Shown here: positions 44,508 through 53,800 of the stretch, piece after piece
Numbering within the stretch: the first letter of the stretch is position 1
Layout of the letters: each line of letters opens with the position of its first letter
DNA from: JBBBNV01 sp037137075
Lineage (GTDB): Bacteria; Bacillota; Bacilli; Paenibacillales; NBRC-103111
Reading direction: 5' to 3'
DNA: 64,000 nucleotides
NCBI RefSeq assembly: GCF_037137075.1
Contig: NZ_JBBBNV010000025.1
Location: 1 to 64,000 of the forward strand
Made by a program: the position numbers and the translations under genes
The notes under the pieces: model-generated
Told to the model about the DNA's origin: nothing
The model's database searches: none
What the model saw: only the letters and a program-made list of their open reading frames with translations

Positions 44508-45962
44508 TCAAATTAAACAGGTTGGGACGTATACATTTACTTTCACTCGTTCAAAACATTGAATCCTTGGTAAAGTATTCCTTATGTGTCCAAAAAATAA
44601 AGCTAAATACGCTGGACCCGCATAGAACAAGTCAATATAATTTGCATTACTCTTTAGAACTGCAGACATTATCTCTTTTTTAATGTTTTCAGCTGCTAGA
44701 CTTGCTTGCTTCGCAGAATTGATAGGAGATGCTGAGAATAGATTCAATTCGGGACATGAACCTTGCTCGTTCAACTCTATGAACTGAGCGACTTCAAGTT
44801 TGAGGTTTTCCTTCATAATTCCAACTGTCACTATTAAGCGTTCACCAGCACCTGGACTATAATTTGTCTCAAACGGATAGTCAGGCGTCTCGGAATCGGG
44901 GAAATCAATTGTCGACATTCTTTCCCCACGATATTCCATCTCAATAGTAAACCCAGAGACAGCGGAAAATACATGTCCTATTGCCATCTCAGATGAAAGT
45001 CGACGGCTTCCTTTCAGCAAAATTTTCCTTGTTGAACGGTTTTCAGTAATCCACCTTGAAGTCTCACTTAGCTGTTTCAACAATGTTTCGTTCCACTGCT
45101 CAGTATTCGGGTAACAACGGTTCTCCCCTCCAAAAAAAACAGCCCACTTAAATTGCAAATACTTACTTTCCCTTGGATACTGTTCTATTTCTGTTGAGAT
45201 AATTACAGGAGGTTGATCAAAATGGAACCTTTCACTAATTGCACACTTAATTGTAGTTTCAATTTGTAATCTGGTAATAGGGCGAGCTTTGTTAGCCTTT
45301 AATAAAGCGAGCAACGCCTCATATATGTTTGAAATCTCCTTTTGGGGCAGTTCATCATACAAAGGAAGATGTCGTTGAAACTGGGCACTAAAAATACCTC
45401 TGGCCATATCATCGTTTCTATTTAAATTCCAGTTGTGTTCAATAAGTACCTTATCATAAAGGAACCTGGCGATGAACTCATCTTTTCCCAGACCCTTGAC
45501 CCTACCTACATAATCAGAATAAGAGTTATCCAGCACTTTCGATCCGGGATCCTAGAATGATTGAGGTTCACGGACACGGCGTAGTCCAGATATGAGGGGT
45601 TTAAGTTCATCGGAGATTTCACTGCAGCACAATGTAAATTTGCTATAAGTTCCTGGGCTGCCCTCATCCAATTCCATAAAGCGAGATATTTCTCCCCAAA
45701 ATTCCCCAGGTGTAATACGATGGTTTTTCGCTTCAACTGCTTCCCGATATATACCATCACTCGGAGCAAAGAATTTAACTTCAAAATCAGCTGTCGCCTC
45801 TCTAATGATTGAATCAAACCCTTCGAATGATAGCCAAAACGGAAGTTTACACAGGATCATGTTGTTTTGAAATTCAAACCCAGAATCTGCCGTATCTCCG
45901 CCTTGTGATTGCGGCTCTAAAAGTGATGGTCTTCGGTTTCCTCGGTTTTTGTCGTCAATCAT
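44508..45962 (-). pseudogene. Cap4-like CBASS effector (DUF4297 nuclease + SAVED) with one in-frame TAG
   Basis: Residues 1-136: DUF4297-type nuclease (GFEFQNNMILCKLPFWL, REATADFEVKFF, EAVEAKNH with the ExK motif, GEFWGEISRF). A TAG at 45552-45554 follows EPQSF; the same frame continues DPGSKVLDNSYSDYVGRVKGLGKDEFIARFLYDKV with no shift. The C-terminus (VFSAVSGFTIEMEYRGERM, SAKQASLAAENIKKEIMS, IDLFYAGPAYLALFFGHIRNTLPRIQCFERV) is a SAVED domain, which binds cyclic oligonucleotides. Cap4 proteins cut DNA after phage-triggered signalling. Restored length about 484 residues. Start ATG follows GGAGGGA. No CD-NTase gene is nearby; IS relics lie upstream. Confidence 0.8.
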
Positions 45963-46175
45963 ATTTCGTTCCCTCCATTACTCTTTCCTTGAATGGAAAT
46001 GAATAAGAATACCTTATCGTTAGGTTTTTGCTCATTTGCCAAAATTCCCCCAACCGTTAACAGGCTCTAAACTGACTAACTCAGCAGAACTAATTTTATA
46101 TATTTTTCCTTTATTTACCCCGTATTAGGGCGTGTTTGCAAACTATCCAAACAGCTTAGAAACTGGTAAACTCGA

Positions 46176-46313
46176 GACGACCAATGGGAAATAATCAAAT
46201 ACTTACTGATTGCCAGCGGAACGGAAGACACGAGGTGGATGCCCGGCTAAAGACAATCGAAAAATGCTCGCTCGATGCCTCCATCGTCCGTGTTCATCAG
46301 CACAGCGCGGGGT
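46176..46313 (+). mobile_element. Relic of an IS5-family transposase (copy 1)
   Basis: A degraded frame reads DDQWEIIKYLLIASGTEDTRWMPG, the N-terminal region of IS5/IS1031-type transposases, then a stop. A short piece LDASIVRVHQHSAG, the conserved D.T.VR.H.H.AG catalytic-Asp box, follows. The middle is deleted. Confidence 0.7.
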
Positions 46314-46369
46314 AAATATAATGCTCCCATCTCCGGTCTCGCCGAGACGGCGGGTAACCTAACGCGGTA

Positions 46370-46793
46370 GCCGCGCCGCCTTGACAAGGAGCTGCTGGTC
46401 ATTCAGGAGCTCTACCGCCAGCAGCAAGCCATGTACGAACAGCGAACACACACCGTGCCGGATCGAATCGTCAGCATTGCGCACCCTCACATGAGACCGA
46501 TCGTGCGCGGCGGCAAAGCCAAGGCGAACGTCGAGTTCGGCGCGAAGCTGGCGATCAGCGTGGTGAATGGCTTCGCATTCCGCGAACATCTATCGTGGGA
46601 TAACTACAACGAAGGGCCGACGCTGCAGGACGCCGTGGAACGCTACCGTACCCGGTTCGGATACACCCGGTAGCCGTGCTGGCGGACCAGCTCGACCGGA
46701 CACGAGACAACCGCTGGTCATGAACCTCGAAAAGGGACTCCGGGTGCTCTTTTGGCCTCTTTTGCAATGGCTCCGGTCGTTGGCGCAATGATT
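46370..46793 (+). mobile_element. 3' part of a second IS5-group transposase gene, frameshifted
   Basis: Reads DKELLVIQELYRQQQAMYEQRTHTVPDRIVSIAHPHMRPIVRGGKAKANVEFGAKLAISVVNGFAFREHLSWDNYNEGPTLQDAVERYRTRFGY, then a +1 shift near 46667 to PVAVLADQLDRTRDNR, and a tail MNLEKGLRVLFWPLLQWLRSL. This is the DDE domain and C-terminus of an IS5/IS1182-like transposase. The 5' half is absent. It abuts and truncates a HAD gene fragment. Confidence 0.75.
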
Positions 46794-46886
46794 TCTGAAC
46801 GCGTCCTTGACACTATTTTCCCAATAGTCGTCAACGTGTACAAGTGTATCATCTAGGTCAAACAATACCATATTAATTGGATACAT
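46793..46886 (-). pseudogene. N-terminal fragment of a HAD-family hydrolase
   Basis: From ATG 46886 (GGGAGAG upstream): MYPINMVLFDLDDTLVHVDDYWENSVKDAF, holding the DxDxT nucleophile motif of YjjG-like HAD phosphatases. It runs into the IS relic after about 30 codons. Confidence 0.7.
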
Positions 46887-46992
46887 AATACTCTCCCAGC
46901 CATGAGGAATAAATTCGACCTTAATGACGATGCGATTCATGGTAAAAAAATCGAAAGGCTCCCTAAACATATAAATTCCTCTTTAAACCAGG

Positions 46993-47238
46993 CTACTTGT
47001 AGACCCCGCATTCACAATAGCTTTGAAGAATGGGGAGAACCAAATAGTCTACAAAAGGAAAATTCTTTACAAATTGATTAGCCTCTCTAGGTGGTCGCGC
47101 CGTGGCAACTATAATATGAATTCCAGAATCATAACATCTTTTAACAGTCTCATAATTTCTAGGTGATATGGATTTATCACTGCCGAGTCATGTTCCGTCC
47201 TAGTCTAGTACAATTGCCTGTATGTACAACATTTGCAT
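46993..47238 (-). pseudogene. Decayed HAD-superfamily (Cof-like) hydrolase, N-terminal part
   Basis: From ATG 47238 (GAGGAGAG upstream) the frame reads AIVLD, stop, DGT, stop, LGSDKSISPRNYETVKRCYDSGIHIIVATARPPREANQFVKNFPFVDYLVLPI. Both stops fall inside the catalytic DLDGTLL motif, and the rest of the enzyme is missing. Confidence 0.75.
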
Positions 47239-47335
47239 CTCTCCTCACAAGTAATTCTTCCAAATAATTAACCTAAATTCAAGAGAGATGCTAGACTCCT
47301 GTATTGAAGTAAACTGCCAATTAGCTAAATAATTG

Positions 47336-47389
47336 TTAACAAAGATACGACCGGATTTAGTAACTTCGCTCCAGTCGTATCTTTGTTAA
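47336..47389. terminator. 16-bp perfect-stem hairpin
   Basis: TTAACAAAGATACGAC (47336-47351) pairs perfectly with GTCGTATCTTTGTTAA (47374-47389). It lies 44 bp outside the att-like repeat at 47433 and may terminate transcripts from the epoxide hydrolase side. Confidence 0.6.
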
Positions 47390-47432
47390 TTACTATTTAA
47401 ACTCACTGTTCATTCCATTCTCCGCTTTACTA

Positions 47433-47450
47433 CTATTTGTGATACGGTTC
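47433..47450 (+). repeat. att-like direct repeat, copy 3 (rlmH 3' end sequence)
   Basis: CTATTTGTGATACGGTTC matches the 18 bases at the rlmH 3' end (TCATTTATGATACGGTTC) at 15 of 18 positions, including TGATACGGTTC. The following AGCTT is shared with copy 2. Same orientation as the other copies. Confidence 0.65.
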
Positions 47451-47481
47451 AGCTTGGTTCAACCCTGAAACGCTCTTGGGA

Positions 47482-48426
47482 TTAGGTGGCATCCTGCTGT
47501 TCCAGCCATTTCAAAATTGCTTGGTTTGTTTCTTCCGGCTTTTCTTGCTGAATCCAATGACCGCAATCCAGATTGACCACTTCTACATTGGGCACGAACG
47601 CTGGCAATCTTTCAAACTTCGGGATCAAATCACGATCGCCATAGATCATGAGGGTGGGCTGTTGGATGATCGGGTTTGCGTCTGCTAGGAAGTGCCAGTT
47701 GCGATCAAGGTTCCTATACCAGTTTATACTGGCCGTGAACCCTGTTGATTCGAAAGCGGTGATAAAAACAGCCAGTTCGCTCTCGCTCATTACGGGCTCT
47801 CCGAGTAGTATGTCTGCTCTGGCAAGATTAATCATCGCCATGCCTGGCTGAGGAGGTGCGGGAGGCACGTTCTTGCGGAACATATTGCGAAGGAACTTGG
47901 ATGGATTCTCTTCTAATACGGCGTCCGCGACGCCTAGCTGTCGGTTGAAATGGACAAAATAGTAGTCGCCGCCCAGTATTTGTTCCAAGAACTCGATCCA
48001 GGGTTTTTCTCCGCGCTCTTGATAAGGCAAGGCCAGGTTAATCACCTTGTTTACACGGTTGGGATGCAACAAGGTCAATCCCCATACAACAAATGCGCCC
48101 CAATCATGACCGACAAAGGTGGCATCTTCGTATCCATAGTGATCGAGAAGAGCGACGAGATCACCCGACAAGTGTTCAATGTCATAGTCTGTTACTTCGT
48201 TCGGGCGGGATGAGTTGCCGTAACCCCGCTGGTTGGGGACGATGACATGGTATCCCGCTGCAGCAAGTGCGTCCATCTGATAGCGCCAAGAAAAGGCATG
48301 CTCTGGCCAGCCGTGGCAGAGTACAATAGGTTTTCCTGCGTTTTCTCGACCTGCTTCAAACACTTCGAGTTCCACACCGTTGACTGAAATAAGGGTGGGC
48401 TTGGGAAAATCGGTTGAATTAAACAT
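47482..48426 (-). CDS. Alpha/beta hydrolase, epoxide-hydrolase-like
   Basis: About 314 residues from ATG 48426, which has AAGGAGG nine bases upstream. Landmarks: VLCHGWPEHAFSWRYQ (HGxP oxyanion motif), VGHDWGAFVVWG with the Asp nucleophile of epoxide hydrolases/haloalkane dehalogenases, the late acid in YGDRDLIPKFE and the His in NLDCGHWIQQEKPEE. The NWYRNLD segment holds a cap-domain Tyr typical of epoxide hydrolases. Divergent from a WYL-domain regulator that probably controls it. It lies inside the segment flanked by att-like repeats. Confidence 0.88.
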   Translation of the reverse strand: MFNSTDFPKPTLISVNGVELEVFEAGRENAGKPIVLCHGWPEHAFSWRYQMDALAAAGYHVIVPNQRGYGNSSRPNEVTDYDIEHLSGDLVALLDHYGYEDATFVGHDWGAFVVWGLTLLHPNRVNKVINLALPYQERGEKPWIEFLEQILGGDYYFVHFNRQLGVADAVLEENPSKFLRNMFRKNVPPAPPQPGMAMINLARADILLGEPVMSESELAVFITAFESTGFTASINWYRNLDRNWHFLADANPIIQQPTLMIYGDRDLIPKFERLPAFVPNVEVVNLDCGHWIQQEKPEETNQAILKWLEQQDAT

Positions 48427-48523
48427 TGAATTCAAACCTCCTTCTTGTGATACATGTAGTATAATGGATAAAAGGTGACATATTATGGTCATCGTTCTGA
48501 AATCATGTAAAAAGAGGGCAATT

Positions 48524-49435
48524 ATGGACAAAGTGGAGAGACTCATTTCAATTATCATGATATTGCTGAAAAAAGAGGTTGTTGCAGCAACGGAATTCTC
48601 ACAACTATTCAATGTCTCCAAAAGAACGATCCTTCGCGATATGGAAACATTGAGCTTATGTAACATCCCGATCTACTCTGTCATTGGGGTCAAAGGGGGT
48701 TTCGGCATAATGGATGAATACAAAGTGGATAAACGCCTATTAAGCAGCTCCGATTTACAAAATATAGTAACTGCGCTGGGTGGATTGGAACAAATCCTCC
48801 TTACCGAAGAAGTTGAAAGAACGATAAAAAAAATAGAGGCAATGGTTAGTCCATTGTCTCTGAATCGTTCCATTCAACTGTCGTTTTATAATTGGGAAGG
48901 TCGGTCCGAAATTCTTGAAACCGTAAAGACATGTCAAGAATCCATAACAAAGAAAAGACTGGTTTCGTTTAATTATACAGACAAAGACGGGGCTGTAACG
49001 GATAGAATGGTTGAGCCCTATGAGCTGCATTTTAGCGAATCGAGTTGGTACCTGAAAGGCTTCTGTTTACATCGACAGGCATCTCGAACATTCAAGTTAT
49101 CCCGGATCGATCATATTACTATGAATGAACGTGCGTTTCATCCTAGAGACGATTGGTCTGAGCAAGGTCGCGTTGCAAGTTATCTAACGCAATTCGTCAC
49201 CATTAAGGCATGGATATCGCCTAACATCAAAGATCAAATCATCGAAAGGTATGGTCGAAAAAGTATTGAAGACCATGGTTCTGGACTTTTATTAGCAACC
49301 ATATATGTCCCTCAAAATGATAGGGGATTTCAACTTTTAGCAAGCTTCGGCACTCATCTAAAAGTTGTTGAGCCCCAATCCTACGTTGAAGACTTTCGAA
49401 ATTATTTATCTCAAATGATGAAGAACTATTCCTGA
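48524..49435 (+). CDS. YafY-type transcriptional regulator (HTH + WYL domain)
   Basis: About 303 residues from ATG 48524 with AGAGGG upstream; a longer frame from 48485 lacks a site. N-terminal HTH (VERLISIIMILLKKEVVAATEFSQLFNVSKRTILRDMETLS), then a WYL domain (KKRLVSFNYTDKDGAVTDRMVEPYELHFSESSWYLKGFCLHRQASRTFKLSRID). The last third is the WCX extension. WYL domains sense nucleic acid or nucleotide ligands, and many regulate accessory or defence genes. Here the divergent neighbour is an epoxide hydrolase, its likely target. Confidence 0.87.
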   Translation: MDKVERLISIIMILLKKEVVAATEFSQLFNVSKRTILRDMETLSLCNIPIYSVIGVKGGFGIMDEYKVDKRLLSSSDLQNIVTALGGLEQILLTEEVERTIKKIEAMVSPLSLNRSIQLSFYNWEGRSEILETVKTCQESITKKRLVSFNYTDKDGAVTDRMVEPYELHFSESSWYLKGFCLHRQASRTFKLSRIDHITMNERAFHPRDDWSEQGRVASYLTQFVTIKAWISPNIKDQIIERYGRKSIEDHGSGLLLATIYVPQNDRGFQLLASFGTHLKVVEPQSYVEDFRNYLSQMMKNYS

Positions 49436-49590
49436 TTAAGGTCTCGTCTCGGCCTATTTGACCAATTCCACATGAGTTGGGTCTTTAGGCGCTTCAAATA
49501 ATGACGATGACCTATACAAATCCATGCTCCGCAAGGAATTCCACAGTACTTGCCTTCACGCAACCCGTCAAATGAAATTGCGGGTACATC

Positions 49591-49803
49591 CTAGAGGCCC
49601 CCCGCTTTCATGCGCTCAACCACTTTATAGATGATCGTTTCATAGCCATTTACCCCTAATGCTGAACCATCTTGCTCGGCGTGAAGATCGTCCCTTCCCT
49701 TGCGATAGAGCCTATTACGTCTATCTTTGATAAATTTGTCAGCTACGGCTTCTTGATCAAACTGAAAGAGCACAGGGTCACCTGACAAATTAGCGATCAT
49801 CAA
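49591..49803 (-). CDS. 70-residue ORF, probably a gene remnant, unknown
   Basis: The frame extends a little upstream without a good start (KEHEGIEFLMIANLSGDPVLFQFDQEAV). The beginning resembles the interior of a folded domain, which suggests the 5' part of the gene is lost. Ends ERMKAGGL. No family recognised. Confidence 0.35.
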   Translation of the reverse strand: MMIANLSGDPVLFQFDQEAVADKFIKDRRNRLYRKGRDDLHAEQDGSALGVNGYETIIYKVVERMKAGGL

Positions 49804-49868
49804 AAACTCGATGCCTTCGTGCTCCTTTAATTAGGATAATACCCTATTGTTCGAGTTGCGTATGAACG

Positions 49869-50195
49869 CTAATTCGCCAGCATGTTTTTCTCCAAGTGTA
49901 ATTGTCGAAGAAGCAAAAACAAGGGAAGACCCAGTGAAGGACCTACTAGTAGCGTACCTGCAATCGGCAGCCATAAATATTTCATTCTCTTTCGGGTGCC
50001 TTCTAACAGAATGAATCCCATAAGCACGATCGCGGTAACTAAAACATCCATCCATGCAAAAGCTCCGATACGCGTACTGGTTATGTCTTCAAATAGGAGA
50101 GTCAAATCGAGGCCGTTGCGCACGACCCAAGGGATGAATTGTGAATAGGGCAAGACGAGTCCCAAAAAAGATAATACTCCGTAAAAGTACTTCAT
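49869..50195 (-). CDS. DUF2834 membrane protein
   Basis: 108 residues with GGAGGG before the ATG. Three hydrophobic segments: VLSFLGLVLPYSQFIPWVV, MDVLVTAIVLMGFILLEG and LWLPIAGTLLVGPSLGLPLFLLLR. The LPYS.F..W and LVG.S.GLPLFL.LR patterns fit the DUF2834 family of small membrane proteins. Function unknown. It lies within the repeat-flanked accessory segment. Confidence 0.75.
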   Translation of the reverse strand: MKYFYGVLSFLGLVLPYSQFIPWVVRNGLDLTLLFEDITSTRIGAFAWMDVLVTAIVLMGFILLEGTRKRMKYLWLPIAGTLLVGPSLGLPLFLLLRQLHLEKNMLAN

Positions 50196-50341
50196 TTATA
50201 ACCCTCCATTATTTTGTAACTCCAAAAAGCTCGCAAAAGTCCGTTTGCTCCATCTTCGCTGCTACGCGAGACCCCGCTTCAACCCATGTCCTTAAAGGCT
50301 CCGTTCCAAGCCCGCAGCGCGATTTTTCAAAAAACTTGCCC

Positions 50342-50455
50342 CTACTTATGGTATGGTTTCCCCGATTTATCCGCATCGCGCGATAAATCTGCTCGCCAGC
50401 AGTAGCTGGTGCGGATAGATCATGTGGCCGAAAGAGAGTTTCTTGTCAGCGCAAG
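50342..50455 (-). pseudogene. Decayed copy of the rlmH 3' end
   Basis: Minus-strand translation gives ADKKLSFGHMIYPHQL...SRFIAR, matching AQQKLCFGRMTLPHQL...EQVYRA of the intact RlmH. A shifted RINRGNHTIS matches KINRGEPYHK. DNA similarity runs over about 110 bases with small deletions. It ends in CTTATGGTATGGTTTC, a degraded form of the att core. Confidence 0.8.
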
Positions 50456-50684
50456 AGGGAAGGGCGGGGAGAAGGCAATGTAGCCGTTACAAACATTGCG
50501 ATAGAGTTGGAAAAATTAGTTGAAAAATTCCATCGCCACTCCGAAACGTCCTTTCCACATTATATCACTTTGAGGAAAATAATGGACAAGTCTTGATATA
50601 AAGAACTACGGAACCTTCGAAACCAAAGACCTCAGAGGCTTATTAATCCCCTTTTTATATCCTTGACGCGCTAATTTTTAGCCC

Positions 50685-50702
50685 TCACTTATGATACGGT
50701 TC
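50685..50702 (+). repeat. att-like direct repeat, copy 2
   Basis: TCACTTATGATACGGTTC differs at one of 18 positions from the rlmH 3' end. The eight preceding bases (TTTAGCCC) also match those beyond the rlmH stop at seven positions, giving 24 of 26 over 50677-50702 versus 57903-57928. Confidence 0.85.
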
Positions 50703-50808
50703 AGCTTAACGGGTCTATCGGCGAAAATAGGGGCTTGTCAGCTCCTCCACCAGTGCGCTTCTATTCAGAACATGATTGCCTTGAGTTGCTTCTCTGCCAA
50801 ATAGCGTA

Positions 50809-50848
50809 CAAGGCTGGTTCGAATCGAATTCGATTCGAACCAGCCTTG
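50809..50848. repeat. 40-bp perfect palindrome
   Basis: CAAGGCTGGTTCGAATCGAA followed directly by its exact reverse complement, without a loop. It is 12 bp after the SLH protein stop and lacks a T-run on either strand. Confidence 0.9.
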
Positions 50849-50860
50849 TCTATGTGTCCT

Positions 50861-53800
50861 TTACTTGCTCTTTTGTGCCATCATTTTCAGCAGTACCGTT
50901 ACCGCCTCTGCTCTTGTTGCCTTATCTCCAGGAGAAAATCGGTTTGCGCCTTTGCCTTCGATAATGCCCTGCTTGTTCATGGCCGACACTGCGCCTTTTG
51001 CCCATGCCGGGATATCCTTGTCATCAGCGAAGCTTGTAACAGTCGCTTGAATCGACTGTCCTAGCGCGTTCGAGATCATGGCCGCCATCTCAGAGCGTGT
51101 AATCTCAGCATCCGGACGGAAGGAGCCGTCTTCATATCCATTAATAATGCCTGCTTGCACGGCTTGCGCTACTGCTTTCTGTGCCCAGGTACCGATCATC
51201 TCCTTATCGATGAATGTAAGTACAACTCCATCTCGTTGCGGTTTCAACGCATTCATCAGCATGACCGAAAACTCCGCACGCGTGATTGTAGAATTCGGCT
51301 TGAACGAACCGTCCGGGTAGCCGCTAACGATGCCGTTGCTTACCGCTTGCTTAATATTCACCTCCGCCCAGTGTCCGGAAATATCGCTGAGGTTAATCGG
51401 CGGCAGCGTGTTTCCCGTTGCATCCGCTCCTTGGTCTACGCCGTGGTCTACGCCGAAGACCGCAAATTTTGTAAAGTGGTTTACCTTTACGGTAATAGTA
51501 TTACCATTTACCACGCCTCCAACTTTTACCCATGTCTTATTTGTTTCGTCATAGAAGAATACAGAAGGTGTTTGATTTCCCTGTAAGCTACTCGGATCGA
51601 AGGTAAATATAAGAGTGATTTCCTTATCGAAGTCTTCCGGGAAGTTTTTCAGAACCTCATATACCGGGGTGGCCAGAGCATCTTTGCTTGAGAGCAGCCC
51701 TTGTGTGTCCGCCACTAGTTCAATCATTACTTTAAGTTCTTTGCCAAAAGCATCTGCAGGGATAATAATCTTGACCCTATCGCCCAAGCTAACTTCACCC
51801 GACTTACCGACGGGAAGCGTCAGTGTACCGTTCGACGAGATAACTGCACTGCTGGAAGTCGTCGGTCCAGTCGATCCGCCGCTGCTTGCACTGGATGACG
51901 AATATGCACGCGTCACCGTAACCGTATAAGTTCTCGTAGTGCCATCCTGCGCTGTCACGACGATGGGAATCACGTTAGTGCCAGGGTTCAAAGGAATAGC
52001 GCTACTGGCTTGCCCGCTTGCAGCCGCTGCTCCGTTCACGGTCATCGTCGCGTTACCGTCATATAAGCTTGCCATTACGGTCGTGCTGGATATAGGATTA
52101 CCGACACTAGCACTATACGAAGTTGTTCCGGGAGTGAATGCTGGAGTTAGCATGATGCCGGATAGTGCCAATCCGCTCAGCTCGGCGTTGTTGCTTAAAC
52201 GGTTTACTGTTAGATTATACGTATTTGTTGTCTCATTCTGCGCAGTTACCAAAATCTGAATAAGGTTTGGCCCGACAATCAGATCCGAAGCGCTGTAAGT
52301 ATATACATTGCCCGTTACCGAACTGTATGTTGCACCCGTAACCGTTAAAGCTGCATTCGGGTCTGCTTTTGTCAAAGTAATATGGAGACTTGAGACCGCA
52401 TTAGACACGTTCAATGTATAATTCAAATTCGATGCTGCAAACACCGGTGTTAATCCCCCTTGATCCGTGGACAAGCTAGACAACAACATATTTGCTGATA
52501 ACCACTTCGCATACAGCATCACATCCGCCGTTCCCATCTGGAACGTGGTGCCGGCAGCATAATCGATCCCGGTTCCATCCGCTTGGGTATTCCAGCCCGC
52601 GAATGTGTAGCCGTTCTTCGCCAAGCTGCCCGTGTTGCCATACACCGATGCCGTGACACCCTGCTCATACGAGCTGCTGTCTGTCGGTGTGACCCCGCTA
52701 TCGCTGCCGTTTCCATCGTAAGTCACAAACTTTTGTATCGCACGCAGATAAGGATATCCGTAATTGCCTGACGCGTTTATCCCCCATGTGCTCGTAAAAT
52801 CCCAGCCCGCATATGTACTTTGCTTCGTCATAGCTAAAGTCGATAAGCCAATGCCTTTACCTGTATCCGATTGATTCGTTGATTCCGAGTCATAGAAGCT
52901 ATTGCTAACCGCAGCATAATTATCACCGACCAAACCGCCTGCTGCACTGTTTCCTGTTACACTTCCCGCGGCATAGCTCTTGTCAATCAGAGCGTAATTC
53001 TCACCGACCAAGCCGCCGACAGTATGGGTCCCTGTTATACTTCCCGTATGATAGCTGTTGCTAATTGGAGCGTTATTTTCACCGACCAAGCCGCCGACAG
53101 TATGGGTCCCTGTTATACTTCCCGTATGATAGCTTTGGTCAATCGGACCATAATTTCCGCCTACCAAGCCGCCGGTACCAAAGCTTCCTGTTATACTTCC
53201 TGCAACATAACTGTTGGTAATTGCTCCTCCATTTGCACCTGCCAAACCGCCTACATACCCACCGCCTGTTATACTTCCCGTAACATAGATGTTGCTAATT
53301 GTTCCGTTATTTACACATGCCAAACCACCAACGCAGTATTCTCCTTCAATATTCACATCCACTAGTTTCATATTGGTCACGCTGGCATTATCGCCAATAT
53401 TGCCAAATAGCCCTGTATAACCAGCTGACCTATTAATAAAGAGGTTCGTGATCTTGTGTCCATTGCCATCCAGATTCCCGTTAAAGGGGGTATTTTCTCC
53501 CCCAATGGGCTCCCAGCCTGCTCCTGACTGATAATCGCTTAGGTCCATATCGGCCGTGAGCTTGAAATACAAGCCACTCTCCAAGAAGTAGTTTCTGAGC
53601 TTATCTAATTGCACGGGAGTTGCAATCTGAAACGGATCATCCGCTGTTCCCGTTCCACTATACACGGACTCTGCAGGCTCTCCCCACTTCCACCAGTCAT
53701 ACAACCTTACGTTGGCCGTCCCCATCGTGAAGGTAGTGCCTGCAGGATAGAGAGTCCCCGTTCCATCCACTTTCGTATTCCAGCCCATGAAGGTAAAACC

